Shown here: positions 43,558-53,182 of the stretch, piece after piece
How positions within the stretch are numbered: position 1 is the first letter of the stretch
Layout: the number at the start of each line of letters is the position of its first letter
Source of the DNA: Brevibacterium permense
Lineage (GTDB): Bacteria > Actinomycetota > Actinomycetes > Actinomycetales > Brevibacteriaceae
Length of the DNA stretch: 64,000 nucleotides
Assembly: GCF_025506275.1 (NCBI RefSeq)
Contig: NZ_QYCP01000089.1
Span: forward strand, 62,001 to 126,000
Reading direction: 5' to 3'
Program-made: the position numbers and the translations under genes
Notes under the pieces: generated by a model
Told to the model about the DNA's origin: nothing
The model's database searches: none
What the model saw: the letters and a program-made list of their open reading frames with translations, nothing else

Positions 43558-44915
43558 GACTGCGCCTTCCCGGCCTCCGGAACAGCGGCCGCGGCCTTGG
43601 CCGCCGCCGGCAGGGCGCTGACGATCCGGTCGAGGATCTCATCGGTGTGGGCGTAGGACAGGAACCAGGCTTCGAACGCGCTCGGGGGCATATGGATGCC
43701 CTGATCGAGCATGGCGTTGAAGAAAGCGGTGTAGCGGTCGACGTTCTGAGCCCGTGCCTGGTCGTAGTTCGTCACGTCGGTGTCGGTGAAGAACACTGAG
43801 AACATCGAGTTCGCCGACTGGATGACGTGGGCGACGCCTTCGGCCTCCAGGCTGGAAGCGACGGCCGGGCGCAGAATGTCCGCGGCACGACCGATGTGCG
43901 AGTACACGTCGAGTTCGGTCGTCAGCTTGAGCGTGGCCAGACCGGCAGCGGTGGCCACCGGATTGCCCGAGAGCGTTCCGGCCTGGTAGACGGGGCCGGA
44001 TGGGGCGAGGTGGGCCATGATCTCGGCGCGACCGCCGAAAGCCGCTGCCGGGAAGCCGCCGCCCATGACTTTGCCGAAGGTAAACAGGTCTGCCGGGCCC
44101 TCTGGGTAGCCGAGAGTCTCGGACTCATAGCCGTACCAGCCGGCAGCGGAGACGCGGAAGCCGGTCATCACTTCGTCGCTGATCATCAGCGCACCGTGGG
44201 CCTTGGTCAGCCGGCGGACGGTGTTCGTGAAACCGTCGCGGGGAGGCACGACGCCCATATTGCCGGGGCTGGCCTCGGTGATGACGCAGGCGATGTCCTC
44301 TCCGTGATCGGCGAATACGGCTTCGAGGCCGGCGGCGTCGTTGTAGTCGACGACGATCGTGTCCTGTGCCTGGGCTCCGGTGACTCCGGGTGTGTCGGGC
44401 AGAGAGAATGTGGCCAGTCCGGAGCCGGCCTGGGCCAGCAGCGAGTCGACGTGACCGTGGTAGCAGCCGGCGAACTTCACGACCTTGGACCGTCCCGTGT
44501 AACCCCGGGCCAGACGGATCGCCGACATCGTCGCCTCGGTGCCCGAGGACACGAGGCGCACCTGGTCGACGGGATCGACGCGGCGCACGATCTCCTCGGC
44601 GAGTTCGACCTCACCGGTCGACGGGGTGCCGAAGGAGAATCCCTTGACGGCGGCTTCCTGGACGGCGGCGACGACCTCGGGGCGGGAGTGGCCCATGATC
44701 ATCGGACCCCAGGATCCGATGAGGTCGATGTAGTCGTTGCCGTCGGCGTCGCGCAGCCACGCACCGGTCGCCTCGGTGATGAAACGGGGGGTGCCGCCGA
44801 CGGCCTTGAACGCGCGGACCGGGGAGTTCACTCCGCCGGGGATGACCGCCTCGGCGCGGGTGAAGAGGGCGGCGGACCGATCGGTGGTGTGACCGTTCGT
44901 CTCTGCTGTCGTCAT
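43554..44915 (-). CDS. hemL: Glutamate-1-semialdehyde 2,1-aminomutase
   Basis: A 453-residue PLP enzyme of aminotransferase class [18 protein letters not shown] at the N-terminus, [16 protein letters not shown], the DEVMTGFR motif and the PLP-Lys in [10 protein letters not shown]. It makes 5-aminolevulinate in the C5 pathway together with the HemA part of the fusion at 48,083-50,560. AGAGGAG precedes the ATG. A 10-residue C-terminal Ala/Lys tail is extra. Confidence 0.95.
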   Translation of the reverse strand: MTTAETNGHTTDRSAALFTRAEAVIPGGVNSPVRAFKAVGGTPRFITEATGAWLRDADGNDYIDLIGSWGPMIMGHSRPEVVAAVQEAAVKGFSFGTPSTGEVELAEEIVRRVDPVDQVRLVSSGTEATMSAIRLARGYTGRSKVVKFAGCYHGHVDSLLAQAGSGLATFSLPDTPGVTGAQAQDTIVVDYNDAAGLEAVFADHGEDIACVITEASPGNMGVVPPRDGFTNTVRRLTKAHGALMISDEVMTGFRVSAAGWYGYESETLGYPEGPADLFTFGKVMGGGFPAAAFGGRAEIMAHLAPSGPVYQAGTLSGNPVATAAGLATLKLTTELDVYSHIGRAADILRPAVASSLEAEGVAHVIQSANSMFSVFFTDTDVTNYDQARAQNVDRYTAFFNAMLDQGIHMPPSAFEAWFLSYAHTDEILDRIVSALPAAAKAAAAVPEAGKAQS

Positions 44916-44984
44916 GGTTCTCCTCTGATTCTTCGCGGGTCGGGTTTCGTCCTGGGATCGTTCTCAGTTACACGTGGGGACGAC

Positions 44985-45455
44985 TCAGGAGCCGTCGATG
45001 CCTGTCATATGGTCGAAGACTTTGGTGAAGATCCGCCCCAGGGTCTCCATCTCCTCGGGGTCGAGGAGATCGACGAGGTGGCTGCGGACTCCGGCGACGT
45101 GATCGGGTGCCGCGGCCCGCAGCAGCTGCCATCCGGCCGCGGTCATCACGCAGTTGACCCCACGGCCGTCCTCGGGGATGGCGGAGCGCTCGAGCAGTCC
45201 GCGCTTCTCCATTCGGGCGACGCTGTGGGTCAGTCGTGATCGGGACATCGTCGTATCGGTGGCCAGCAGCGCCATCCGCATCGTCCGGTCCGCGTGTTCG
45301 GACAGACGCACGAGGATCTCGTATTCGGGCAGGCCGATGCCGTGCTTCTCACGCAGCTCCTTGTCCAGCTGTGTGCTGAGCAGCTGAGAGCCGTTGAGGT
45401 AACTGCGCCAGGCCTTCTGGTCGACAGCCGACAGCCAGCGAGGCTCGGTCATCAC
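44985..45455 (-). CDS. MarR-family regulator
   Basis: A 156-residue winged-helix regulator: [51 protein letters not shown] and a wing [17 protein letters not shown] overlap with hemB and 69 bases before hemL place it inside the heme operon, so it may sense heme, a precursor or oxidants and control this cluster. Target and ligand are unknown. Confidence 0.85.
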   Translation of the reverse strand: MMTEPRWLSAVDQKAWRSYLNGSQLLSTQLDKELREKHGIGLPEYEILVRLSEHADRTMRMALLATDTTMSRSRLTHSVARMEKRGLLERSAIPEDGRGVNCVMTAAGWQLLRAAAPDHVAGVRSHLVDLLDPEEMETLGRIFTKVFDHMTGIDGS

Positions 45456-46480
45456 CGGCCTCCGACTGCGCTGCGGTTGGTCAGATGACCCGCGGCCTCA
45501 GATTGGAGGCGCTGGGCGACCTCGGTGGCCCAATAGGTGAGGATCGCATCGGAACCGGCACGTTTGAAGGCGATGAGGGACTCCTCGATCGCCTTCTCCC
45601 GGTCGATGGCTCCGGCGGCGGCCGCGAATTCGATCATCGCGTACTCTCCGGACACCTGGTAGGTCCATACGGGCACGATGGATTCCTGGGCCACCTCGGC
45701 GAGCACATCGAGATACGGCAGACCCGGCTTGACCATGACGATGTCGGCGCCCTCGGCCAGGTCGAGACCGAGTTCGCGCAGCGCCTCGCGACCGTTCGCG
45801 GGATCCTGCTGGTAGGTCTTGCGGTCGCCCTTGAGCTCGGAGTCGACGGCTTCGCGGAAGGGACCGTAGAACGCGGAGGCGTACTTCGCGGTGTAGCCCA
45901 TGACGACGGTGTCGGTGAATCCGGCGGCGTCGAGGGCCTCACGGCAGTAGGCGACCTGGCCGTCCATCATCCCTGACAGCCCGAGCACCTCGGCCCCGGC
46001 GCGGGCCTGGGCCAGCGCCATCGAGGCGTAGCGGTCGAGGGTGGCGTCATTGTCGACCGCACCGTACTCGTCGAGGACTCCGCAGTGGCCGTGGGAGGTG
46101 AACTCGTCAAGGCACAGGTCCGCCATGATCACTGTGTCGTCGCCGAATTCGCCGGCCAGCAGCGACAGCGCCCGGTTGAGGATGCCGTCGGGGTCGTCGG
46201 CCTGTGAGCCGATCTCATCCTTGTGCTCGGGGATGCCGAAGAGCATGAGTCCGCCGACGCCGGCCGCCACCGCTTCCCGGGCGGCCACGAGCAGCGAATC
46301 CAACGTGTGCTGGACGACTCCGGGCATTCCACCCAGCGGCAGAGGTTCGTTCAGACCCTCCTTGACGAACATCGGCAGGATGAGCTCGGTCGGGTGGAGT
46401 CGCACCTCGGAGACGAGGCGACGCAGGGCCGGGGTCGACCGCAGCCGACGGGGACGGACGGTTCCGGGAACCAATGACAT
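45452..46480 (-). CDS. hemB: Delta-aminolevulinate dehydratase (porphobilinogen synthase)
   Basis: A 342-residue TIM-barrel enzyme. The metal-site segment is [14 protein letters not shown]: the middle Cys of the full zinc motif is Asp here, an intermediate form. Active-site Lys residues lie in [15 protein letters not shown] and [14 protein letters not shown] 46,480 follows the hemD stop after one base; the longer upstream frame lies inside hemD. Confidence 0.95.
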   Translation of the reverse strand: MSLVPGTVRPRRLRSTPALRRLVSEVRLHPTELILPMFVKEGLNEPLPLGGMPGVVQHTLDSLLVAAREAVAAGVGGLMLFGIPEHKDEIGSQADDPDGILNRALSLLAGEFGDDTVIMADLCLDEFTSHGHCGVLDEYGAVDNDATLDRYASMALAQARAGAEVLGLSGMMDGQVAYCREALDAAGFTDTVVMGYTAKYASAFYGPFREAVDSELKGDRKTYQQDPANGREALRELGLDLAEGADIVMVKPGLPYLDVLAEVAQESIVPVWTYQVSGEYAMIEFAAAAGAIDREKAIEESLIAFKRAGSDAILTYWATEVAQRLQSEAAGHLTNRSAVGGR

Positions 46481-46481
46481 G

Positions 46482-48086
46482 TCAGGCCTTCCTTCTGCGG
46501 CGCTTCTGGCTCGGACGCTGCGGGGAGATCCCGGCTTCCACGTCATCGGCGCGCTGAGTGAGTGCGAATTCGACGAGACCGTCGATGAGAGAGGTGAGGT
46601 TGGCTTCCTCGGCGAGGACGTCGACGCGCAGTCCGTGTTCGGCTGCGGTGTTCGCCGTCGCCGGGCCGATGCAGCAGATCACCGAGGTGGGGGCGGGTTT
46701 GCCGGCGATGCCGACGAGGTTGCGCACCGTCGATGAGGAGGTGAAGAGGAAGGCGTCGAAGTCGCCGGCCTTGATCGACTCGCGGATCGGAGCCGGAGGC
46801 GGGGAGGCGCGCACGGTGCGGTAGGCGGTGACGTCGTCGGGGTCCCACCCCTTCTCCAGCAGCCCGGCCACGAGCACCTCGGTGGCGATATCGGCACGAG
46901 GCAGGAGCACCGTGTTCATCGGGTCGATGTCATCGACGAAGTCCGGCCAAGCCGCGGCCAGACCGCGAGCGGAGTGCTCCCCGTCGGGGACGAGGTCGGG
47001 GGTGATCCCCCAATCGACCAGCGCTGCCGCGGTGCGGCCGCCCACAGCGGCGACCTTCACGCCGGCCATCGAACGGGAATCGAGTCCGAAGTCTTCGAAC
47101 CACATGCGCACGGCACGCACGGCGTTGACCGAAGTGAAGCCGACCCATTCGTAGGATCCGTCGACGAGGCCGCGGATCGCCTTCTCCATCTGGGTCGGGG
47201 TGCGCGGCGGCTGCACGGCGATGGTCGGCACCACGGTGCCGACGGCGCCGAGCTCGGCCAGGGCTTCGGCGGTGGAGGTGCCCTGTTCCTTCGTCCGCGG
47301 GATGAGCACCTGCCAGCCGAAGAGCGGTTTGGATTCGAACCAGCTGAGCTCTCCTCTGGATTCCACTCCCTGCCCCATGATCACCACCATACGATCCGAA
47401 CCTGTCTGCGCCATGGACAGCGCCTGCTGCAAAGTCGTCTCCACGCTCGTCTGCTCGATGGTGGAGATCCCCCACCCGAGGAGGACCTTCGTATCCTCGT
47501 CCCAGCCGTCGGAGAGCAGGGCTTCGATGGCCTGTTCGTGGGCGGCTGCGCTGCCGGTGAGCACGTGGGTCGTGTTCCGGTGGCGGGAGACGTCGACATG
47601 GGTCTGCGGTCCTGCTTCGATGAAGCGCACCGACCGGACGCGGTTGGTCGTCAGAGCCGTTCCGGTGTAGGCAGCCGTCGAGGCGGAGAGTCCCACTCCG
47701 GGCACGATTTCGACCTCGACCTGTTCCTTGCGGCAGACTCCGGCTTCCGCTGTCGTCGTGGTGAAGATGATTCCGTCGTCCGAGCTCAGCCGCACCACGG
47801 TCTTGTCCGGGCGGGCGAGTTCGGCCATGCGGCGACCTCGGGTCGAGGCGGCGACTCCGAGGTCGGCGGCATCGATGAGCGTTGCGGCCTGCGGCACATA
47901 GGCGGTGACGATCTCCGAGTGCACATCGGCGTCATAGACGACGGTTTCGGCGGTGGCGAGGATCTCGGCGCCGCGCATCGTCATCAGACCCGATTCGCCG
48001 GGCCCGCTGCCGATGAAGACGACGCGCGGAGCAGCCGGCAGGAGTCGGCGCGGCTGCACCTGGCCCGTTGTCGGTTCGCTGTTCAT
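46482..48086 (-). CDS. hemD: Uroporphyrinogen-III synthase fused to a degenerate SUMT-like domain
   Basis: A 534-residue two-domain protein. Residues about 20-270 are tetrapyrrole methyltransferase-like ([21 protein letters not shown]), but the usual R-L-K-G-G-D-P-x-x-F-G-R segment reads [14 protein letters not shown], so methyl transfer is doubtful. Residues about 275-505 are HemD ([43 protein letters not shown]), which closes the tetrapyrrole ring. The start overlaps the hemA-hemC stop; the C-terminus ends in a basic K/R tail. Confidence 0.88.
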   Translation of the reverse strand: MNSEPTTGQVQPRRLLPAAPRVVFIGSGPGESGLMTMRGAEILATAETVVYDADVHSEIVTAYVPQAATLIDAADLGVAASTRGRRMAELARPDKTVVRLSSDDGIIFTTTTAEAGVCRKEQVEVEIVPGVGLSASTAAYTGTALTTNRVRSVRFIEAGPQTHVDVSRHRNTTHVLTGSAAAHEQAIEALLSDGWDEDTKVLLGWGISTIEQTSVETTLQQALSMAQTGSDRMVVIMGQGVESRGELSWFESKPLFGWQVLIPRTKEQGTSTAEALAELGAVGTVVPTIAVQPPRTPTQMEKAIRGLVDGSYEWVGFTSVNAVRAVRMWFEDFGLDSRSMAGVKVAAVGGRTAAALVDWGITPDLVPDGEHSARGLAAAWPDFVDDIDPMNTVLLPRADIATEVLVAGLLEKGWDPDDVTAYRTVRASPPPAPIRESIKAGDFDAFLFTSSSTVRNLVGIAGKPAPTSVICCIGPATANTAAEHGLRVDVLAEEANLTSLIDGLVEFALTQRADDVEAGISPQRPSQKRRRRKA

Positions 48087-50560
48087 CCCTGCTCCTGAGC
48101 CTTGACGGGGGTGAGGTGTTCGGCGCTGGCGGCCGGGTCGATGCCGAGGCGTCCCAGAAGATCCTCAGCCGCTGCGGTGCCGAGTTCGTCGGCGATACGG
48201 GCGAGTTCCTTCGCGGTTACCGACAGCTGCTGCTCGCCGGTGCTGCTCCAGTCGACATCGAGCAGGGCGGGCAGCTCGGTGCTCTGACGCGTGCGGGCGA
48301 GCTTGCCGTCATCATCGGCCATTACGGCGTCGACGATGAACTCGGTGCCCTCGATCTTCGCCAGCGCGCCGATCGGAGCCGAGCAGCCGGCTTCGGCACG
48401 GGAGAGGATCGCGCGCTCGCAGGTCACGGCGAGGTCGGTCGTCTGGTCGTGGATCCGGCGCAGAGCCGCCCGCACCTCGGCGTCGCCGTCGAGGATGTCC
48501 GCGGTGGTGGCGAAGGCGCTGTCGGCGCTGCGAGTCTCGACCGCCAAGGCGCCCTGGCCCGGGGCCGGGAGCATGACATCGAAGTTGAGCGAATCGGTGG
48601 CTTCGGCCAGCCGCCCGATGCGACGCACTCCGGCGGCGGCGAGGACGACTGCGTCGAGTCGGCCGTCGCGGACATGGGCGATGCGGGTGTCGACGTTTCC
48701 GCGCACTCCGCGGACCTCGATATCGGGACGTGCGGCACGCAGCTGAACGGCACGACGCGGCGAACCGGTGCCGATGACGGACCCGGAGGGCAGGTCATTC
48801 AAGCTCAGCCCGTCGCGGCCGATGAGGACGTCGGCCGGGTCGACGCGCGGTGGGATGGCTGCCATCTGGATTCCCGCCTCGGGGGTGGTGGGCAGGTCCT
48901 TGAGCGAGTGCACGGCCAGATCGATCTTGCCCTGGTGGAGGGCCTGTCGGACGGCGGAGACGAAGACTCCGGTGCCGCCGAAACCGGCCAGGGGCGACAT
49001 ATTGACATCGCCCTCGGTGACGACCTCGACGATCTCGACACGCCAGCCGGTCAGAGCCGCGATCTGGTGGGCGATCGCCGTGGACTGGGAGCGAGCCAAC
49101 TGCGATCGGCGGGTGCCCAGACGCACGGTGCGGCCGGTGAAGTGTTCTGGTTCGACGATGTCGAGGGTGTGATCGGCGACCGGGCGGATGCCGTCGGCCT
49201 CGACATGATGCACGCTGGCGGCCTTCGCGACCTTCGTCTCCGGAGCGGTCTTGGCGTGGGCGACCTTGTTGACCGGCAGGTCGAAGAGCTGCATGAGCGC
49301 CTGAGCGTAGTCGACCTCGGATTCGGTCACTGCGAGTTCCTTGACCTTCACGGTCGGGGTGTGGATGAGCTTCTCCGCCACCCGGTGCAGGGATTTGCGG
49401 ATTTCTGCGAACGCCTTCTCGTCGACGGAGTCGCCGAGCTTCTTCTCCAGGCGCTGGGTCTCGGAGGCGAGCACATCTTTGGCGTGGGAGCGCAGAGCGG
49501 TCACGGTCGGAGCGACCGAGCGCTCCTTGTTGCCGGTGGCGATGTTCTCCAGCTCGGCGGCGATGATGGCGCGGACTTCGTCGATGGTGCCGGCGACCTT
49601 CGCATCGCTTTCCCTGTCGGAGCCGCGCAGGAGTTCGCGGATCTCGCCGAGGCCGAAGAGGGCGACATGTTCGAACTCGCGGACGCTGGGGTCGATGTCG
49701 TGCGGCAGAGCGAGGTCGATGAAGGCCTTGTTCGCTGCGCCCTTGGGGTTCTGCGAGAGTCCGGCGACGATGTCGTCGCGGCTGACGACGACTCCGCGGG
49801 CACCGGTGCAGGAGACGATGAGGTCGGCGTCGGCGATCTCCTCGGCCATGATGCGCGGAGTGAGTTCGCGGGCACGTCCGCCCACCTCGGCGACGAGGCG
49901 TTCGGCCTTGTCGAGCGTCCGGTTGAGCACGGTGATGTGGGCGACGCCTTCCTTGTGCAGTCCGGACACGACGAGCCCCGACATGGCTCCGGCGCCGATG
50001 ACGAGTGCATTCGCGGCACGCAGGGACCCGATGTGCGCGGCCGATGCTTCGATGCCTGCGCCGAACAGGGACCGGGCGACGTCTCCGAGGTCGGTCTCCG
50101 AATGGGCGCGCTTGCCCACACGCAGCGCCTGCTGCAGCGCCTGGGAGAGTTCGGAGGTCAGAGCCTTGTCCGACTGCGATTCCGTGAACGCCGTCCGGAG
50201 CTGACCGAGGATCTGGGCTTCGCCGATGGCCATGGAGTCGAGTCCGCAGGCGACCTTGAGCAGGTGCTCCATGGCCTGGTGGTCGTAGTGGGCGTAGAAG
50301 TGCCCGGCGATATCGGACCATTCTTTGTCGATCGACGACACGAGTGCGTTGCCGAGGTCGGCCAGTCCCCCGTGGAAGGCGGAGACGTCGGCAATGAGTT
50401 CGAGACGATTGCACGTCGAGAGCACGGCGAGTCCCTCGATGTTCTCTCCGGCCAGGGCGTCCCGTCGCAGAGTGCCGACCTCACCGGCGCCGAAGGCCAG
50501 CCGATCGAGCATGTCGATCGGAGCCGACTGATGTGAAATGCCGAGAACCAAGAGAGTCAA
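48083..50560 (-). CDS. HemA-HemC fusion: glutamyl-tRNA reductase / porphobilinogen deaminase
   Basis: A single 825-residue frame. Residues 1-430 are glutamyl-tRNA reductase: catalytic Cys50 in STCNRLE, GEAQILGQ near 113-120, NADPH-binding IGAGAMSG near 188-195 and a C-terminal dimerisation helix. A charged linker (430-475) follows. Residues 476-825 are porphobilinogen deaminase: VRLGTRRSQLARSQS, HSLKDLPT, GTGSPRRAVQL and the dipyrromethane-cofactor Cys726 in EAGCSAPIG. No stop or restart lies between them. TTG start overlaps the rex stop (TTGA). It couples the first and third enzymes of heme synthesis. Confidence 0.93.
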   Translation of the reverse strand: MTLLVLGISHQSAPIDMLDRLAFGAGEVGTLRRDALAGENIEGLAVLSTCNRLELIADVSAFHGGLADLGNALVSSIDKEWSDIAGHFYAHYDHQAMEHLLKVACGLDSMAIGEAQILGQLRTAFTESQSDKALTSELSQALQQALRVGKRAHSETDLGDVARSLFGAGIEASAAHIGSLRAANALVIGAGAMSGLVVSGLHKEGVAHITVLNRTLDKAERLVAEVGGRARELTPRIMAEEIADADLIVSCTGARGVVVSRDDIVAGLSQNPKGAANKAFIDLALPHDIDPSVREFEHVALFGLGEIRELLRGSDRESDAKVAGTIDEVRAIIAAELENIATGNKERSVAPTVTALRSHAKDVLASETQRLEKKLGDSVDEKAFAEIRKSLHRVAEKLIHTPTVKVKELAVTESEVDYAQALMQLFDLPVNKVAHAKTAPETKVAKAASVHHVEADGIRPVADHTLDIVEPEHFTGRTVRLGTRRSQLARSQSTAIAHQIAALTGWRVEIVEVVTEGDVNMSPLAGFGGTGVFVSAVRQALHQGKIDLAVHSLKDLPTTPEAGIQMAAIPPRVDPADVLIGRDGLSLNDLPSGSVIGTGSPRRAVQLRAARPDIEVRGVRGNVDTRIAHVRDGRLDAVVLAAAGVRRIGRLAEATDSLNFDVMLPAPGQGALAVETRSADSAFATTADILDGDAEVRAALRRIHDQTTDLAVTCERAILSRAEAGCSAPIGALAKIEGTEFIVDAVMADDDGKLARTRQSTELPALLDVDWSSTGEQQLSVTAKELARIADELGTAAAEDLLGRLGIDPAASAEHLTPVKAQEQG

Positions 50561-51252
50561 TTCCTGTGCTCCTCAAAACCAGGGTTGAGCGGTGCCGTGT
50601 CCAGCGCCGAATAGTATGCGAGTACTTGCAGCTCACTGGCCAAGTCGACTTGATGGACACGCACGGTATCCGGTGCGTCGAGCACGGTGGGTGAGAAGTT
50701 GAGAATGCCGCGCACACCTGCTTCGACGGCCTTCTGGGCCGCCGCGGGTGCCGCGGCTGCGGGGACGGCCATGACCGCCAGGTCGATGTGTTCGGACCAG
50801 GCGGGAAGGTCGTCCAGGGAAGAGACGGTCAGGGCGCCGATGGAGGTGCCGATCTTCTCCTCGTCGATGTCGAAGACGGCGGTCAGGCGCAGGCCGCGCC
50901 GACGGAATCCGGCATAGTCGGCCAGCGCCGAGCCGAGACGTCCGGCGCCGATGATGGCGACGCGGCGGTCGCGGTCAAGGCCGAGGAACGTCCGCAGCGT
51001 CGCGGCCAGCTCCGGACAGGAGTAGCCGACCCCGCGGGTTCCCGATCGTCCCAGCTGGGAAAGGTCTTTGCGCAGAATCGACGGGGACACACCGCTGCGG
51101 GCGGCAAGGTCCTCCGACGACACTGTGTCCTGGCCGGTGGCGGCAATCGTCTCAACGGTCTGCAGATAGATCGGGAGTCGGGATATCACGCGCTCGGGTA
51201 CGTCCTTGCGAACGACACCCTCAATCCTGTTGGCGGACAGAATCTCGCCCAC
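50557..51252 (-). CDS. rex: Redox-sensing repressor Rex
   Basis: A 231-residue regulator. N-terminal winged helix (RVISRLPIYLQTVE, ARSGVSPSILRKDLSQLG, TRGVGYSCPEL) and a C-terminal Rossmann domain starting VAIIGAGRLGSALADY, with AVPAAAA and the domain-swapped tail VLAYYSALD. It senses NADH/NAD+ and in relatives represses respiratory and heme genes. It overlaps hemA-hemC by 4 bases, so it likely controls this operon. GTG start. Confidence 0.93.
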   Translation of the reverse strand: MGEILSANRIEGVVRKDVPERVISRLPIYLQTVETIAATGQDTVSSEDLAARSGVSPSILRKDLSQLGRSGTRGVGYSCPELAATLRTFLGLDRDRRVAIIGAGRLGSALADYAGFRRRGLRLTAVFDIDEEKIGTSIGALTVSSLDDLPAWSEHIDLAVMAVPAAAAPAAAQKAVEAGVRGILNFSPTVLDAPDTVRVHQVDLASELQVLAYYSALDTAPLNPGFEEHRN

Positions 51253-51279
51253 GAATCCGCCTCACTCCTTCAATCGATC

Positions 51280-51525
51280 TCATGCGCCCAAGGCGTCGAG
51301 CGCCTTGGACAGCCGATCCCTATCGACTCGATGAAAACTGTGTTGTCGCCCGTTGAGGAGAACAACCGGAACGTCCCAGCCGTACTGCGCGGCCAGATCG
51401 TCATCGGTGTCGATGTCGATCTCCGTCACGGTCACATCTCTGCCCGCAGCCACCTCGGTGACGGCCTGCAGCGCGTCAGCGCACAGATGGCAGTCGACAC
51501 GCGTGAGAAAGGTCAGATCGACCAT
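51280..51525 (-). CDS. Glutaredoxin-like protein (DUF836 type)
   Basis: An 81-residue thioredoxin-fold protein with redox motif C-H-L-C at residues 12-15 (TRVDCHLC), cis-Pro in WDVPVV and LNGRQHSFHRVD. AGGAG precedes the ATG. It lies 27 bases before rex and probably in the same transcript. Such proteins occur beside rex-hem clusters in other actinobacteria; its partner is not known. Confidence 0.85.
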   Translation of the reverse strand: MVDLTFLTRVDCHLCADALQAVTEVAAGRDVTVTEIDIDTDDDLAAQYGWDVPVVLLNGRQHSFHRVDRDRLSKALDALGA

Positions 51526-51552
51526 GGCTCACTCCTCATCGGGTGCAACAAA

Positions 51553-51579
51553 CCCCGCCGAGAAATCACTCGAGCGGGG
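51553..51579 (-). terminator. Hairpin terminator after the bS22 gene
   Basis: Stem ccccgc / gcgggg extended by cgag/ctcg, followed on the minus strand by TTTGTTG. It lies 19 bases after the bS22 stop and overlaps the leader of the glutaredoxin gene, so read-through into the operon may be partial. Confidence 0.6.
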
Positions 51580-51597
51580 GCGTAGGACCGTTGGGTC

Positions 51598-51696
51598 TTA
51601 CTTCTTGTTGCGACGCTGGTGACGTGTCTTGCGAAGCTGCTTGCGGTGCTTCTTCTTCGACATACGCTTGCGGCGCTTCTTGATGACTGAGCCCAC
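51598..51696 (-). CDS. Small ribosomal subunit protein bS22 (AURKAIP1/COX24 domain)
   Basis: A 32-residue protein, start GTG at 51,696: MGSVIKKRRKRMSKKKHRK, then QLRKTRHQRRNKK. More than half of the residues are Lys or Arg, and the M-S-K-K-K-H-R-K-x-L-R-K-T-R core is that of the actinobacterial bS22 protein bound to 16S rRNA. GGGTACCC lies upstream. It is too short to be found by ordinary ORF cut-offs. A strong hairpin follows. Confidence 0.92.
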   Translation of the reverse strand: MGSVIKKRRKRMSKKKHRKQLRKTRHQRRNKK

Positions 51697-51926
51697 TCGG
51701 GTACCCCTTGTGATTGTCGGTGGAGGGTGAACATCAGGTGCCCACCCATTGAACTAACCGTGCAATTCTATCGCTTGGCCGCCTGCTTTCCCAAAACTGT
51801 GTTCAGATCCACAACGGCGGCACCAGGCGATCCGCGCGGACGCGGGGATCGGGTTCGGCCCGGGTGGCGTGCACGGCAGGGCCGGACTCGCGTTCGGCGG
51901 GGTCGACGGGCGTCGACCGATCTCGC

Positions 51927-53123
51927 TCAGTCGAAGTAGGGGTCGAGCGCGAAGAAGGGGAAGATGTTCTTCCGAGTGCCCATCACCGCGCGATCGAGTT
52001 CGACTTCGGGGTCGAACCCCTTCGACCAGGTTTCGAACGCCCCGTCGAAGCCGTCGGTCATCGACAGCGGCGCCTCGCGCCCGGTCTTCGTCTGCGCGTA
52101 GGAGGCCCAGCGTCCGGGGATCCGGGCACCGGGATCGATATCGCGGCCGGCGGCGACGGCGAGGAGGTTCGTCCAGGCGCGGGGCACGACGTCGATGATC
52201 GCGTAGCCCCCTCCCCCGACTGACAGCCAGCGCCCATCGGCATGGTCGACGGCGAGGTCGCGGATGCGTTCGGCGGCGATGCGCATCGCATCGACGCTCA
52301 GGCGCATATGGGTCAGCGGGTCCGCCCGGTGACCGTCGCACCCGTGCTGGGAGACGATGACCTGAGGTTCGAAGGCTGCGACGACCTGCGGGACGGTGGC
52401 GTCGAAGGCGCGCAGCCAGTCCGCGTCGCCCGTACGCGGGGGCAGGGCGATATTCACCGCCGAGGCGGCCGCCTTGAGTCCCCCGATATCGGCGGGGAAT
52501 CCGGTGCCGGGGAAGAGGAACTTCCCCGATTCGTGGATCGAGATCGTGAGCACTCGCGGGTCGTCCCAGAAGAACGTCTCGACACCGTCACCATGGTGGG
52601 CGTCGATGTCGAGGTAGACGATGCGCTCGTATCCGGCGTCGAGGAATTCGGTGATCGCTCCGGCCGCGTCGTTGTAGACGCAGAACCCGCTGGCCTTGCC
52701 CGGCATCGCGTGGTGCATTCCGCCGGAGAAGTTCACCGCGCGCCGATAGTCCCCGGAGATGATCGCGTTCGCGGCGTTGACGCTGCCCTGGAACAGCAGT
52801 GCCGAGGCGGTGTGCATATTCTCGAACCCGGGAACATCCTCGGTGCCGATACCGTATCTGTTCGCGTCCTGCTCCTCGAGGCCTTCCTCGGTGCCGGCCT
52901 GCTTGACCGCGGCGATGTAGTCGGGGTCGTGGAGGCGGGCGAGCTTCGCCTCATCGATCTCACCGATGGGATTGACGCGGACGTTGTCTGCGTCGAAGAG
53001 TCCGAAGTCCTCGGCGAGCTTCGCTGTCAGGTCGAGCCTGAGAGGGTGCATGGGGTGGCTGGGACCGAAGTTGTAACCGGTCACTTCGTCGTCCCACACG
53101 ACATACACATCATTTTCGGCCAT
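51927..53123 (-). CDS. acuC: AcuC-type deacetylase (histone deacetylase fold)
   Basis: A 398-residue class I HDAC-like enzyme. The catalytic HH pair is in GGMHHAMPGKASGFCVYND, zinc ligands in DIDAHHGDGVE and in SQHGCDGHRADPL, and the late GGGGYAIIDVVPRAW is typical. AcuC removes acetyl groups from lysines, for example on acetyl-CoA synthetase, and so fits with the acetate uptake genes at 55,729-58,708. ATG 53,123 gives the family N-terminus AENDVYVVWDDE. Confidence 0.92.
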   Translation of the reverse strand: MAENDVYVVWDDEVTGYNFGPSHPMHPLRLDLTAKLAEDFGLFDADNVRVNPIGEIDEAKLARLHDPDYIAAVKQAGTEEGLEEQDANRYGIGTEDVPGFENMHTASALLFQGSVNAANAIISGDYRRAVNFSGGMHHAMPGKASGFCVYNDAAGAITEFLDAGYERIVYLDIDAHHGDGVETFFWDDPRVLTISIHESGKFLFPGTGFPADIGGLKAAASAVNIALPPRTGDADWLRAFDATVPQVVAAFEPQVIVSQHGCDGHRADPLTHMRLSVDAMRIAAERIRDLAVDHADGRWLSVGGGGYAIIDVVPRAWTNLLAVAAGRDIDPGARIPGRWASYAQTKTGREAPLSMTDGFDGAFETWSKGFDPEVELDRAVMGTRKNIFPFFALDPYFD

Positions 53124-53182
53124 GACCACCATGCTATATGGCACAGCTCACTTGCGCCGATTCCGGGGCCACCGGCTCTACC

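Noticed and set aside
48068..50536. 822-codon open frame on the plus strand
   Set aside because: It mirrors the HemA-HemC fusion exactly. The composition (Gly/Asp/Val-rich without domains) is that of an antisense shadow.
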